Shown here one piece after another: positions 11,508 to 22,815 of a DNA stretch of 55,000 nt. Each line of letters opens with the position of its first letter. Within the stretch, counting starts at the first letter, position 1. A program made the position numbers and the translations under genes. The stretch is from Cristatella mucedo (taxonomy: Eukaryota > Bryozoa > Phylactolaemata > Cristatellidae). The notes beneath the pieces are model-generated. The model was not told the origin of the DNA, made no database searches, and saw only the letters and a program-made list of their open reading frames with translations. Location: contig WPIO01000222.1 of the NCBI GenBank assembly GCA_009760855.2, positions 192,501 through 247,500 of the forward strand. The letters are read 5' to 3'.

Positions 11508-12144
11508 CTAGCGCCCGCTGCCGCCAAAGCCACAGCAATAAAACAATCGATACTACAAAAGTACCCAATGGATGGTTCGGCGGATTACTGCAATACACAA
11601 AAATCCACTCTAACTGGCTAACATCGGCCAGACATCGGCACGTCGACAATCTATGGCAATGGCCCGGGGCAATACAGCAGTCAATGATTGTTTGTTACAA
11701 TTACAAAAAAATCTTGTGGAAGAAGATCCAAGTTAATTCCACGAAGGATTCGGTAACATTGACGATCACGTCTATGCACACTCACTCATTTGTAAAGTCA
11801 ACGCGTTTACTAGTTTCTTATCGATTTCAACTAACGTTTCTTTCTTACAAAATGAGTTCTTGCATACTTTAGCAGCATAAGTCATGTTTGGGAAAAGAGG
11901 TGAATCTGAATGCTCGCTATACGTGCAAAGGTAAGGTGCGGCAGACTCGTGGATTTCCGCATTGCTTGTTGCCATTGTGATGTCATATATGTCGCCAATC
12001 GATATAAGGATGTGAGGGAACATTACTTTTCAGTCAGCTGAGACCCTATGAGGGCTCTCATACTGCCTAAGCAGCCGCAAACTCACAAGGGGTAGCACGG
12101 CAGACAATGACTCAGCAGACGACTACACAGTCCTGACCAGATCC
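11508..12144. other. Unrecognised DNA
   Basis: Small frames at 11684-11872 plus and 11772-12023 minus overlap and show no features. Confidence 0.35.
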
Positions 12145-12173
12145 ATAATAATACTAATGCACTTGATAATGCA
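12145..12173 (-). repeat. Short 3' tail fragment of LINE A type
   Basis: On the minus strand it reads as the terminal 'aagtgcat...attattat' of the LINE A 3' end. It abuts a plus-strand LINE A copy head to head. Confidence 0.35.
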
Positions 12174-13515
12174 TCGTTGGGCATCACTGGCACTGGTCTG
12201 CAGTCGTCCAGGTCCATTCTCAGTGGAAGACTCCAGAGTATTGATGTGAATAGACAAAGATCATCTGAGGTACCTCTGAAATATGGGGTTCCTCAGGGCT
12301 CCGAGCTAGGTCCGGTTCTTTTCACGGTTTATGCTCTCTCTCTCTCTCTCTCTTGCTGATGTGATTGCCAAGCACAATCTAGGCTTTCACTTCTATGCAG
12401 ATGACACTCAGTTGTACCTTTGCTTTGATCCCTCCCAGCCTTCGAGCTCCTCAAATTCTCTCATTTCGCTTGCTGTATGTATTGATAACATCCGCACATG
12501 GATGGCAGCAATTTTTCTAAATTTAAACGACGATAAAACTAACTTATTAGTTATGAGCAAACCCAGTGTGATTCACAAATTGGAAAGGCTGAAACTCAAA
12601 ATTGGCTCTGGCAGCATATCTCCCGTTGAATCAGCTCGAAATCTAGGTGTCATATTCTAAAGCAACCTCTCGTTAGACGACCATATCAGCTCCGCAGCCA
12701 AATCTGCCTATTTTCAGCTTCATAACATCGCAAAAATTCGGGCTTGTTTAGATAAGGACACCACGTCTGAGTTGGTCCATGCATTCGTGAGATTACGTCT
12801 CGAATTCTGCAACTCACTGCTTACTGGCCTACCAGCATGTGCGATCAGGCGATTGCAGTTGGTGAAACTCTGCAGCTAGGATTGTCTGTCGTGAGCGGCG
12901 CAGTTGCCACATTACTCCACTTCTCGCCGACCTGCACTGGCTACCAGTCAAGCAACGGATTGACTTCAAGGTTTTGTCGCTCACCTTTAGGTCCCTTCAT
13001 TCAATGGCTCCAACCTTTCTCTCATAAATACTACCAAATCAGGCCTAACATCGTACCACCCGCTTTTCGGAATCCAAAAGTCTAGAAATACCTCGTACAA
13101 ACCTTTAATCCTTTGGTAAACCATACATTTAGTTCGTATGCTCTCAAAGCCTGGAATTCCCTGCCGACCTGGGTCAGACCAATCTCTAACCTGACCACAT
13201 TTAAAAAGAACTTAAAAACACACCTATTTAGGACAACATTTAGTGGGTCCCTGTGATTCGTCCTTGATGTGCTTAAGCGTGCTGACACTGTGCATAATGC
13301 CACTAACCACATTTGCATGCTGACCTATCACCCCTAATTTATTATCATGCTGTGCCTATTACCCCTAACCATGTTATTCATGTTGTTTGTTTATCAAGCA
13401 TGATATTACTCACCATTTAATTGCATTTCACTATGCAGCAAATGTAAAGTGCCTAGAGAGATTGAGTTCCCCGAGGGCGCTTTATAAAGTGCATTATTAT
13501 TATTTTTATTAATAT
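12174..13515 (+). mobile_element. LINE family A copy, RT core to 3' end, broken
   Basis: CR1/L2-type non-LTR retrotransposon, truncated at its 5' end inside the reverse transcriptase. Frame 12177-12359 has G-V-P-Q-G-S-x-L-G-P (RT motif B). Frame 12331-12660 has the catalytic Y-A-D-D at 12394-12405 and the following domain with S-A-R-N-L-G-V. The two are out of frame with each other, and the break falls in a (CT)n run at about 12331-12357. That run sits where related copies encode an S-L-A-D block, so microsatellite growth may have broken the frame. A TAA at about 12658 is a further stop. Coding similarity then continues through several frames (L-L-T-G-L-P, R-R-L-Q-L-V, A-W-N-S-L-P) to a stop at about 13254. 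The 3' UTR ends in a 'gagttccccgagggcgc' box and (ATT)n at about 13490-13515. It is the most complete LINE A 3' half in the window. Confidence 0.85.
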
Positions 13516-13627
13516 TATTATCCTTTCCGTATACTATATGCGCAAGAACTTCGCTTTTCAGAAGAATTCTGCAACTAACACGAGCAAATATTAGAGAGCT
13601 CTACGTCAGGAGGCAATAAAGTGTTCA

Positions 13628-14085
13628 ACCTGCTCGTTGCCTAACAGTGGAGAAGAACAGCTGCTTGCTGCCTCTGCAACGTCATGGAATAATAATAATA
13701 ATAACAACAGTAAAAATACACATGATATAGTGCCCCCAGTGAACTCAGTTTATTTCTGGGTGCTTTACATTCGCTGCAAGGATTTATCTCCAGACCAGGC
13801 GAGCATAAGGTTTCGTTTAATTGACGGCACTGTCCCTGATTGTTTTACGAGTGGGCTGTGACAAGCAATGGTGTATGCGGTCGGGTGTGCTATTATTGAT
13901 TTTTGTTACAAGGGAGTCGCCGGCATTCTAGTGGCCCGGAGGGACGGCGACAGTTGTGCCTTCTCTGTGCATAGTGACCTGAGACCACCGGTGCAACATG
14001 GGAACTCGGGGTCTACTTTTAGCCTTCTCGTTGCCAAAAAGTGGAGAAGAGCAGTTGATTGCTGCTCCGGCTACGTCGTGGATCG
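13628..14085. repeat. 60-base direct repeat flanking an inserted SINE-like element
   Basis: A stretch of about 60 bases at 13628-13687 (CTCGTTGCC, then AGTGGAGAAGA, then TTGCTGC) recurs at about 14024-14085. The roughly 335 bases between begin with (AAT)n and a LINE-type 3' tail on the minus strand (13684-13790). The rest of the insert (13791-14023) has no recognisable tRNA boxes. Confidence 0.5.
13684..13790 (-). repeat. 3' tail of LINE A/SINE type
   Basis: On the minus strand: 'gcagcgaatgtaaagcaccc', 'gagttcactgggggcac', then (ATT)n. It is related to, but distinct from, the LINE A tail (gcacc in place of gcgcc). Confidence 0.6.
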
Positions 14086-14584
14086 ATCTCTAAATGCTCA
14101 GTCATTTGGACGGCGACCAGTGTTTCGACGCATGCTCATCTCGATCTCTATTGTGCTTTACAGATAATCAAGTTGTTTTCTATCGTTACCAATGCTGAGC
14201 GCGCCATTCATGCCTTAAGAGTACAGTCGAGGCCTTCGGCCAATTCATTGGTAACGATGCGAAATCGGCCATCCTTGACCATAAGCAGGCCTTACCCTCC
14301 GCTCATGCAATCACGGGAAGAGTGGCTCAAAGCAATCGGGAGAGCTATTGACAGTGACAAAGGCAGCTAATGCAGATGAAGCTTACGCAATATTTAACTT
14401 TTCTGACTTAAACATTCGAACTTCAGTAACAGCTACCTCGTCTTGAAGGCCTATTCAGGAATGCAAGCGATCTCAACTTGGTGCAGTCACCCATGTAGTG
14501 CAAACTTGCCAGCAGGAAGCTCAGACGACCACCGAATACGTGGCTCCGTACCGCATACGACATTTTCAAGTTCTAGCCAGAAAA
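14086..14584. other. Unrecognised DNA with a 103-codon open frame
   Basis: The plus-strand frame 14059-14370 has a K/R/S-rich C-terminal half and no domain I recognise. Its start overlaps the downstream copy of the 60-base direct repeat. Confidence 0.25.
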
Positions 14585-14755
14585 GAAAATCCTGGCTGAT
14601 TAAACAGCATCTTTTTGTATAGCGACAGAAGAGCCTTTACGGCTATCACCATCGCTTGCAGCGGCGATAAAGAATCGCCCACCGCAGGAATCGAACCCAC
14701 GACCTCGGGACCGAGGTTGTGAAAGCAACCGCCTTACCTTGTGTGCCATCACGAA
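14585..14755 (-). repeat. tRNA-derived SINE, family SINE1
   Basis: On the minus strand an A box (TGGCACACAAGG, about 14737-14748) and a B box (GGGTTCGATTCC, 14688-14699) stand at tRNA-like spacing. A non-tRNA body follows that includes GCGGGCGATTCTTTAT and a run ending GCTGTTTAATCAGCC. The copy at 53.0 kb is nearly the same. Confidence 0.85.
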
Positions 14756-15212
14756 AAACACTAATGACTCAGATGCAATGTTTAAAGACTGTGATCTTGA
14801 ACCATAAATAAGCCTAAGTTAGTTAGGTTATCATCTTTTATGTGGTGACCTCAACCAATTTCTAGTGATTTAGTAACATAGCATGCCCACGAATTCTTAT
14901 AGTTACCTTCATATTACTTTCTTTAATTCTCACGAGGGACCACAGCACAATCTTTTTGATCTAGATCACTTAATTTTGGTAATAACAGCACAGTCTTAGA
15001 CCAGCAGAAATATCTAGAACGTAGCGAAGATCTCGTTTATGCATGGAAAAATAGCCTTCAATACTGTAAACGGTAAATAAAAACTTTTAAAAGTGTGCTG
15101 CTGTGAGCGGTTCACGAGCAATATTGTGTGAAACTCCGAAACCATGAATCGCAAGCCAGTCGTAATTAGACCTAAATCTTGCTTCTCCTCACCCATATTG
15201 TTGCTCATTTAG
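14756..15212. other. Unrecognised AT-rich DNA
   Basis: A 64-codon minus frame (15014-15208) has no features. No repeat match seen. Confidence 0.35.
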
Positions 15213-15365
15213 ATAGTTTGGTCAAGCGGTCAAGGTGCTCCAGGCCTAGCTGAGGTCGTGGGCTCAAACAACGAGGCATTTGAAGTACCTGAATAGAGAT
15301 TAAGTTCTCTTACAGTGCTATACAAGTGAATCGTATATAACTATTTATAAATTAATATTAGGAAC
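15213..15365 (+). repeat. tRNA-derived SINE, family SINE2, with LINE-like tail
   Basis: The head resembles a tRNA-Leu/Ser: TTTGGTCAAGCGGTCAAGG (A-box region, about 15216-15236), then GGTCGTGGGCTCAAAC (B-box region). The tail reads 'agagattaagttctct', 'cagtgctatacaag', then an AT-rich end. This is the layout of the LINE A 3' end, as expected for a SINE mobilised by that LINE. Confidence 0.65.
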
Positions 15366-15966
15366 TTAGCGTCTCATAATAGCCATCAAGTTGTTTTTGC
15401 TGCTATTACACCTGAGATAGTGATGGTAAAAGAAGATAAGGCTCCACGATGCACCCCTGGTGAATTGTAACCTTCCACGCATGCTTTTATCTCCCGCCGC
15501 CACATAATCTAATTTTTATATGAATAGCTCGATACGTCTCACAAGCAGACTCATGGAATGCTTTGATAATTTTGGAGGTCAAGTTGTAGTCCGACATGGT
15601 TTTCAAAAGTATGAAGAAGGCTTGACTTTGCATGTGATTGATCATTTGTCCAGTCCTGCCGTAGTCTTGGCTACAAAGTAGAATGGCTCTTCAGTCCTAA
15701 ATCTTCGTTAGGTCTTTCCTCAATTTTAGACCACCTCCTGTCCTAGTGATGTATGCACCAAGAACCAAAAGCCGAAAGGAAGCAAAAGTCGCCGTAAAGT
15801 GGCTTCAGAAGCTAAATGTAGCCTTGTATACTACGCAGCATTAGTGATCGAGAGAAATTAGATAGTTTCGGCTGTGCAGCCGTGAGTTGAAGGGAATGAA
15901 TTCAATTTAGTCGAGACAAATGTGGCCACTGGCAGCTTCATTTTCCCAATGTATCTAGCATAAGTG
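15366..15966. other. Unrecognised DNA
   Basis: No open frame or repeat recognised. Confidence 0.35.
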
Positions 15967-16135
15967 AGCCGTGATGACACACTAGATAAGGTCGTTGCTT
16001 TTCACGACATCGGACTCAAGGTCATGTGTTTGAATCCTGTGGTGGGCGATCCTTGATCGTGGCTGCAAGCTGTGTAAATAGCCGTAACGACTGTTCTGCC
16101 GCTCTACAAAAGATGCTGTTAAATCAGCTATTATA
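15967..16135 (+). repeat. SINE1 copy, diverged, plus strand
   Basis: Same order as other SINE1 copies: GCCGTGATGACACACTAGAT (A-box region), GTGTTTGAATCC (B box, 16026-16037), GTGGTGGGCGATCC, and an end at TGCTGTTAAATCAGCTA. It is the only SINE1 copy here on the plus strand. Confidence 0.8.
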
Positions 16136-16599
16136 TGCACTAAAGTGAAAACGCAGGGTAGGCTACACATGCAAACAAACTGCAGTGTGCATGGATTTTT
16201 TCTCATTTTGCCTAGAAACGGGTGGTATGCTTTTTAGAATTGTCTGAATTCATTTACTTCCAGCCGTAAGCCGATGGGCTAACAAGGTCTTTGGAGTCAT
16301 TAATTAAAGTCTTTACCCTTATTCAATTTCATGCCGTTCTTGAAAACCTTACACTGCAGTTTGGCTTTCATCAGCAGTTCCAAATCTCGTCTGCTAGTGG
16401 TAAAAGATTGTTTAACTCCAGCGAATACAGGCAATTACATTTAGGTAGATCTAACCCATTGCCAAAGAAATCCACCCAGACGTGACATCACTAAAAAATA
16501 GCAACACAATCAAATCAGGATGGTAATCACGTCTAATTCAATTTTCTTACTGAAATTATTCCTGGCATCTGCACTAGGACGGCCACAAACTTTTTCGCT
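16136..16599. other. Unrecognised DNA
   Basis: A 64-codon plus frame (16291-16485) is not recognised. Confidence 0.3.
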
Positions 16600-17420
16600 C
16601 AAACCGAGTCACTACTTATAGCCGAGCCTCGTGCGACTCAGAAATTGGAAAACCGGTCACTTAAAATTGACTTTACTAGCCAATCTCTAGTAATAGATGC
16701 ACGAAATTCGGGTGTGCAGTTCCAAAGCTATTTTTAATTGGACGCGCACGTAAGCTCCGCAGTCGAATGTGTCTACATTCTGCTACGCAATATTTTTTAT
16801 AGTGTGGGCATGCGTAGACAGGAATACTACATCTAAATCGGCCAATGCCTGTGCATATACTATTACGACCTATATAGCTCGCTGTTTGCCGGCCAAACAC
16901 CCTTACAATCAGGCGCTTGCAGTTGGAGCCAAACTCTTCAGCTAGGCTTGCCTGTCATGAGCGTCGTAGTTGCCACATCACACCCCTTCTCGCCTACCTG
17001 CACTGGTTCATAATCAAGCAGGGCATCGACTACAAAAATATTTCACGCACTGATACGTCTTTTTACACTCATGCTTCAGCCTACCAATCAGACCTATTAG
17101 AAAGATCAGACATCGCACGAGCTGCTCTTTTGCCTTTAGCTCGGAGCCTCGGAGCCAACCGCCATTATTTGGAGACCGTGCGTTTAGTTCGCATCCTTCC
17201 AAAGCCTGGAAATCACGCTTGAGTGACGTCATGACCTCCTTGAACTTGAGAAAACTTGAAAAAAAGCTTAATTTGCAATCTTTCTAGCAGCTTTCGTTGG
17301 GTCCTTTTGAATTATCCTTGTTATGCTTATGCGTGTTGACTGTGTTCACCCTATCACGAATAATATCTACATGTAACGTATCTCTGCTTGTAACTCCACG
17401 AAAACTCTTTTGATGTTGCA
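16600..17420 (+). mobile_element. LINE family A fragment, thumb region to 3' UTR, diverged
   Basis: Fragments in shifting frames match the part of LINE A after the YADD box: L-K-I-D then A-R-N-x-G-V near 16660-16710, A-x-V-S-S-A-V-E near 16745-16765, and frame 16917-17222 with R-R-S-C-H-I-T-P-L-L-A-Y-L-H-W. Stops occur throughout. Sequence after 17280 matches the LINE A 3' UTR weakly. This copy is more diverged than those at 12.2 and 50.8 kb, which suggests an older insertion or another subfamily. Confidence 0.7.
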
Positions 17421-18167
17421 CAGGAGAGTTTTTCATTGCACTCTCAAAGCCGAAGCGGCTTCCAGTATTCTCACGGTAGCCAACATCTCACGCAGCAAAG
17501 AGAAAGTGAAAAGCACATTTTTGAAGTGTGTCTATGAGAGATGGCAGAGAGCCGTTCTCAGATTGTTGCCTCATGCATACTTTTTTCGTCACCATGAATA
17601 TTTCGACTGCACCTTTGTGGCAAAGTCACGCTCAATAAAGCACTGACTTCTTCCCGTTTCGTAGGAGCAGGTGGTTCAGGGGAGAATTGTAATGAATCAG
17701 CAGCTGACCGGATATAAGGCTTACCCCATCACGTGACCGAGCGACCGATTCGCTAGTCAGACGTGGTAGCCACATTGCCACTTCTTAGAATCTCGGGAGA
17801 CAATCTGTCTCGGAGAGAGACTTTAATGCAGGGTTCAAGTCTTTACTTAATGCCTCCAAAGCTCAAGTCTTCAGATGCGGGTCAAAGAAAGAGCACCTGC
17901 TATAGCTAGAGATCGCATGTGAAACGACGATCGAAGCTTCCGACTCCTGTCACTTTCAGTCAGATTCTGCTTATTTATCATTCAAGGTACTTGTTTCGTC
18001 CTTATCACTCGTGACGTTTTTCGACCATACAGCTTCCTAAATCAGAAATCAGTTTTCTTATTGACATTCCATTACCAGCTACAGTATAGTGCCTGGTCGT
18101 TGTGGTATCAACTATCAGACGTTAGCCGTTGCTGTTTAAAAGAATGAAGGTACCTTAAAATCTACTA
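17421..18167. other. Unrecognised DNA
   Basis: A 78-codon frame at 17410-17646 ends at an AATAAAG (17633-17639). No family recognised. Downstream nothing is seen. Confidence 0.3.
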
Positions 18168-18240
18168 GGAACAGCACCCCAGTGAACTCGTCTTTTTGGT
18201 TGCTTTCCTGTGCATGACTCAGTGCAATTTCCTTGCCCAA
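18168..18240 (-). repeat. Solo 3' tail of LINE A/SINE type, diverged
   Basis: On the minus strand the order 'agcaaccaaaaagacgagttcactgggg' (short words gagttcactggg) fits the tail box, but the (ATT)n end is not clear. Confidence 0.3.
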
Positions 18241-18904
18241 GGTCTTACCAACTGGTGGGCCTCACTGTCTTTTTGGGTGCTGGAGAATGTTATGCTAAGC
18301 TTGATAATATTTAATATTTGTACTCCTGCCTAATTAGTATTCACGGCATGTCAATGAACCTTGTTTATTAATTTATTGGCAAGATACTGTCAAGGAAGTT
18401 GAAAGCGACTTTCATGGCATCGTACAAGCGACCTATTGGTACTACTCTGACTTCACTACAGTGAGTCATTGATATAAAAATTAAGTCATCATTGTTTATA
18501 CCATTTTCTCTATTTTAGAGATCCATGCCACAATTGTGCAAGTTCTGTAAGTAACGGAAACTTTGTGTCGATTCGTCTGTAAAATCATAATGGTGAGGGA
18601 GTAATTTCTGGAATAGTGCTGTGATTTATCTGTGGTTGCTTATTTAGTGCACAATAAAGGAGTCACCAAACTTTCCGGAGAGAACTTTACTTTTCTTCAA
18701 AGGCCTCTCTTTGGGCCACATTTTGAGACAGTGCGAATAGCCAGAAAGAAAGAGCACACTAGCAGCCAGGTGCCGTCAAATGTTGCACAGCTAAAGATGA
18801 AGGAGCAACACCAGACGGAAGCTAGTGCAACGGCTAAGGTGACTCTGGTGAGTGAGCTATTTTGTTGCTATTCTAACTGTGGCATTCTACCCAGCACGGG
18901 AAAT
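18241..18904. other. Unrecognised AT-rich DNA
   Basis: The 111-codon plus frame 18632-18967 runs into the LINE tail at its 3' end and has no recognisable domain. Confidence 0.3.
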
Positions 18905-20870
18905 TATAATAACGATAATAATACTGCACTTGATAAAGCAACCTCAGAGAACTCAATCACTTTCTAGGCACTTTACGTTTTATGCAAAAGGAAACGCGAT
19001 TGAATGGTGTGCAATGCGGTGCTTGATAAACAACATGAATAACATGGTTGAAGTTAACATGCACAGGGTCAGTATGTAAATTATTTACTGGCAGCATGCA
19101 CAGTGTCAGCATGCATAAGCACACAAAGGACGAATCACAGGGGCCCACTAAACACTGTCCTAAATTGGTAAGTTTTTAAGTACTTTGGAATGTGGTAAAG
19201 TCAGGGAATGCTCTGACGCAGGTAGGGAGAGAGTTCTAGACTTTGTGAGCCTACGAACACAATTCCAGGTCTCTAAATTATTTAAGGTTTGTGAGTGGTA
19301 TTGGTAGACTGCTGAATTACGAAAGGCCAGTTGTGCAGTGTTTGGCCTAATGCACTAGTAGATCTGAGAGATAGGCTGGAGCCAAAGAATGAAGTGACCT
19401 AAAAGTGAGCGACGAAACCGTGAAGTCGATCCGTTGCTTGACTTTTAGCGAGTGCTGATAGGCGAGAAGTGGTGTGATGTGGAAACTGAAAGCAAGGGAG
19501 TAGAGAGAATTCTAGGTTCTTGAAGGCTATGAGGAATCGAAGAAAAGTTGCTACTGAGAGTCATCCTAATAAGGGTGAAAATCGAGATTGTGCTTTGCAA
19601 TCACATATGCACGAAGGATAGTACAATCCGTTAAAAGAACCGGACTTAGCATGCGGCCCTTAGCTATCTTGGATGATCGTTGTCCATTCATGTCGAAAGT
19701 CTGGAGTCTTCTATTGCGAGAGAACCCGGACCGTTGCAGAACAGTGCCCAAGATGACCAAGGGAGACAAGAGGCCCTTTAGAAAAACTTGGTGATCGATA
19801 GTATGAAAAATCTGTCGAAAGATAGATCAAAACGTGCGAAATACTCTACCCAAAACTCCATTCCAAAGTAGGTCATTATGCACCCTAAGCCATGCTGATC
19901 CTGTAGAGTGATTAGCTCTAAAGCCAGAGTAAAACTTATTTGCAAGTTTTGAAGTACCAATACATGAGTCCGCCATGAATCGATTCAGTCTTTTTTATAG
20001 GAATGGTCGAAGGGAGACTGGGCAGTAGTGGCTCAAGTTCTTCTGGTCTATTATCTTGCTTTTACTATTGTCTTATTTGTACTTATTTGAAAAGGGGCCT
20101 GTATACGGCTTTTTGGAAAGGTGCTGGGACATGACCTGTGGCTAATGACATATTAATCTTGTTAAATATGCCTTGCAAAAGCAGATCACTGCAATGTAAG
20201 AGTTGAACAGTGTGGATTGGGTCCAAAAAGACTTGTCTTCTTTCATTGGGATTATAACTCCAAGACGAGATCACTAGAGACCTTCTTAACTGTAGAAATT
20301 GAACTGTTGTCAGGAATTGAGGAACCGCATTGTAGGGATATTGCTGCCATTGCAAGGGACAGACTTCCTAATCTTGTCCATCTTTTGGACGAAAAATTGT
20401 AAGAAGCGATCAACTAGTTCACGACAAGGATCATCAGATAAGGAGCTAATCTGGGAGTGGTTGAAGAGATGGTTGATCGCCGACATCACCATTTTTAGAT
20501 TGCAAATCATTTCTTCAACAATGTTTTTAAAGAAGCTAGACTAGGCAATTGCTACGATCGATTGGTAAGATCTACAATAGTCTTCGTATGCCTTTCGATG
20601 CACAGTCAGCCCTGATCTTTTGTATGCTTTTTCAAGCTTGCCCTTAGTAGATGTAGCTAGTTTGATGTCTGAGGTAAACCCTAGGCCGTCTGGGCAAGGG
20701 AAACAGTGTGCTTAGTCAGAGGTGCAAACTCGTCGAGCTAGTGTCTCGTTGTAGCTATGCACCAATGATGACAGATCGGAGGGAAACTGAGCAGAAATAG
20801 GGTAGCAGATATTCTCGCACGGAGAGCACCAATATAAACGGTCTTGAGGTTTCGCAAATCACTGGTGCAT
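18905..20870 (-). mobile_element. Longest LINE family A copy: pre-RT linker, RT, C-terminus and 3' end
   Basis: Read on the minus strand from 20870 to 18905. The linker before the RT comes first (S-S-L-V-H-S-Y-N-E-T-L-A, about 20800; G-L-T-V-H-R-K-A-Y-E-D-Y-C-R-S-Y, about 20600). Frame 20310-20510 has F-F-V-Q-K-M-D-K-I-R-K-S-V. Frame 20083-20355 has I-N-M-S-L-A-T-G-H-V-P-A-P-F, the block before the first RT motif. The fingers and palm follow around 19780-19990 in broken frames. R-S-S-K-I and the damaged remains of motif B (L-S-P-V-L) come next, then A-K-H-N-L-D-F-H. The YADD motif is not intact: frame 19566-19769 runs out at its site. The 3' UTR is about 18990-19230 and the terminal 'gagttctctgagg...' box and (ATT)n lie at 18905-18990. 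Endonuclease sequence was not recognised beyond 20870. Many stops and frame breaks mark it as dead. Confidence 0.8.
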
Positions 20871-22020
20871 TTGGCTGTATACTTGATTGATCATGCTGTA
20901 GCCTTATAACCGTAATCATGGTCATATAAAAGCAATTGTATCAAACAAAAATCTAAACTTGAAGGACATTAGTTGAACCATAGCAGCTGACTTCACATTT
21001 CAAATTTCAATCAGATACCTGAAATATTAGATGGGTTATTAAATTAAAGAGGCACCAGCCAACCCTAGAAATGAAGCTGTATAATGATGAGAACCAGCTT
21101 AAACCATCCATTGGCGATTTACCGTGGTTTGACAAGTTAGGATTCAAGTCGAATACGATGCGGAGACGGGTAATCTTTTTTTTGACAGATTTATTTCTTC
21201 CGGATAGAATCCGAGTTAGATTCAGTTCACATAACAAATTTTTCTTACATGTGGAAATCATTAGAACTTCTGATTCAAGTTCTAACGCATGTGTCTTTGA
21301 AAATGTACCATCAACACGTATTTGATTGTAGGACATATTTTCTAGGTATTTTTTTGACATTTCAAGTTGAGCAAGATTTTAGGGAGCACGTGCAGGACGC
21401 AGCAATTCACACAAAATAAACGTGGGCCACGATCGTGTATTTAAGCTTTATTTGGATGTTACCTGCAATGGTCACAAAAGGATATCATGCATGGGATTTA
21501 GGATATCACGTGATCGATGCATTGTTGTGTAGGTGAGGGGAACGTAGGAAGCGATCGGACTTAGACGACTGAGTGAAAAAAATGTAAAACCTTATTCGGA
21601 AAAATTTGAAATGAGACTGGGAGACCTAACGATAGATGTAGCTACAGCAAACACGGCTGCCTGTGTGGCGGGTTTAAATCCATTTGCTTTCATGTTTTTC
21701 TCCTTAGCCTTCACCTCAAAACATGTAGACAACGGATGCTACTCAACTAGATCCTGCTGCCAACGATGCTGAGGGTGCCAACGGAGTGCACCGTGAGCAA
21801 GGAATCGCCGAAAACAGTGAGTGATTGTAAAGTTGTGTCGTTGATGTCATTGGAGCTACTTCGTGCACTTAGTGGATTTAGACCGTGGCTAAGGTTGACT
21901 CTAGCCTCTAGCCATAGGTTTCAGATGATTGATAAGCTCGAGTGCCGTTCGCATCATGATCAGACAAGGCAGTAATTCAAGGACGTTTATTAGGTATGCA
22001 TGCAGAGCAGTAGAGTTAGT
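20871..22020. other. Unrecognised DNA with a 117-codon minus-strand frame
   Basis: Frame 21007-21360 on the minus strand encodes a mixed-composition protein (R-K-S-V-K-K-K-I-T-R basic patch near its middle) with no family I can name. It could continue the LINE copy downstream of it, as part of the missing 5' half, but I see no endonuclease motif. Opposite-strand frames overlap it. Confidence 0.25.
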
Positions 22021-22021
22021 A

Positions 22022-22094
22022 ACCATACTGTGTATACCCCAAGAGATAATATGTATACTCGGTATACCTTAAGAGCTATCGTGTATACTTGGTG
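22022..22094. repeat. Short GTATAC-containing repeat before a microsatellite
   Basis: GTATAC occurs three times, with a related GTGTAC at the edge. 'AAGAGATAAT' and 'AAGAGCTATC' recur between the copies. Unit is about 30 bases. Confidence 0.5.
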
Positions 22095-22099
22095 TACAC

Positions 22100-22173
<74 letters not shown>

Positions 22174-22240
22174 TCACACACAACACACATATATATATAT
22201 ATATACATATATATTTATATATGTATATATTTGTTTATTT
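22095..22240. repeat. (CA)n followed by (AT)n
   Basis: About 76 bases of CA repeats to 22170, a 20-base gap, then AT dinucleotides interrupted by ATAC and TTTA. Confidence 0.95.
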
Positions 22241-22699
22241 ATATGCGTGTGTGGATTTAGCGCAATTTACAAAGCATTAGCAGAAATTCAGTACGTGCTC
22301 GTGTAATGGTAATATAGGAAGTTCATACGTAAGTACATACTACCAATGCCACCAGCGCTGCTATGCACATACAAGTTCAGCTTCTGCCAAAGCAAGTACA
22401 TATAGCAAGTGGAGCTATTAAGTACACTGTGCATACGAATAGAGCTAGTAAGGATGCTGGGAATGCTGCATAGAGTCTGTACGACACGTGTCCCTATATA
22501 TAACATACTGTCGTTTATATATTTTGGGTCAGACACTCGAGGGCTGACCACATGTGTATAGGGAGGGAGTACTGCTAGGTCATGAAGTAGGTCAGGTGAC
22601 ATAGCTCTCATGGGTTATGTAATGAAGCCGTAAATCCGTTTTTGCCAATGAAAGGTAGGGGAACTCAGACATTGACCTAAAATGGCAGGAAGTGTAAAT
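22241..22699. other. Unrecognised DNA
   Basis: A 107-codon minus frame (22288-22611) shows no motif. Confidence 0.3.
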
Positions 22700-22815
22700 A
22701 AACAAATAGTTTTTAAAAAACGTTACATGCGATGCCTAGACTGGTAGGGAGCAGTTTTTATAGGTAGACTGGAGCCAGAGAATGAAAGAAAATAAGAGGG
22801 TGAAAGATTCTTTCA
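22700..22815 (-). mobile_element. LINE A fragment, small
   Basis: The words 'aggtagactggagccagagaatgaa' (here seen in short pieces such as GGAGCCAGAGAATGAA) match the same place in the minus-strand LINE A copies at 19.37 and 26.40 kb. Confidence 0.45.

Noticed and set aside
22022-22094. CRISPR-like or operator-like spaced GTATAC repeats
   Set aside because: Only three loose copies, no constant spacer length, eukaryotic context and a microsatellite next to them.
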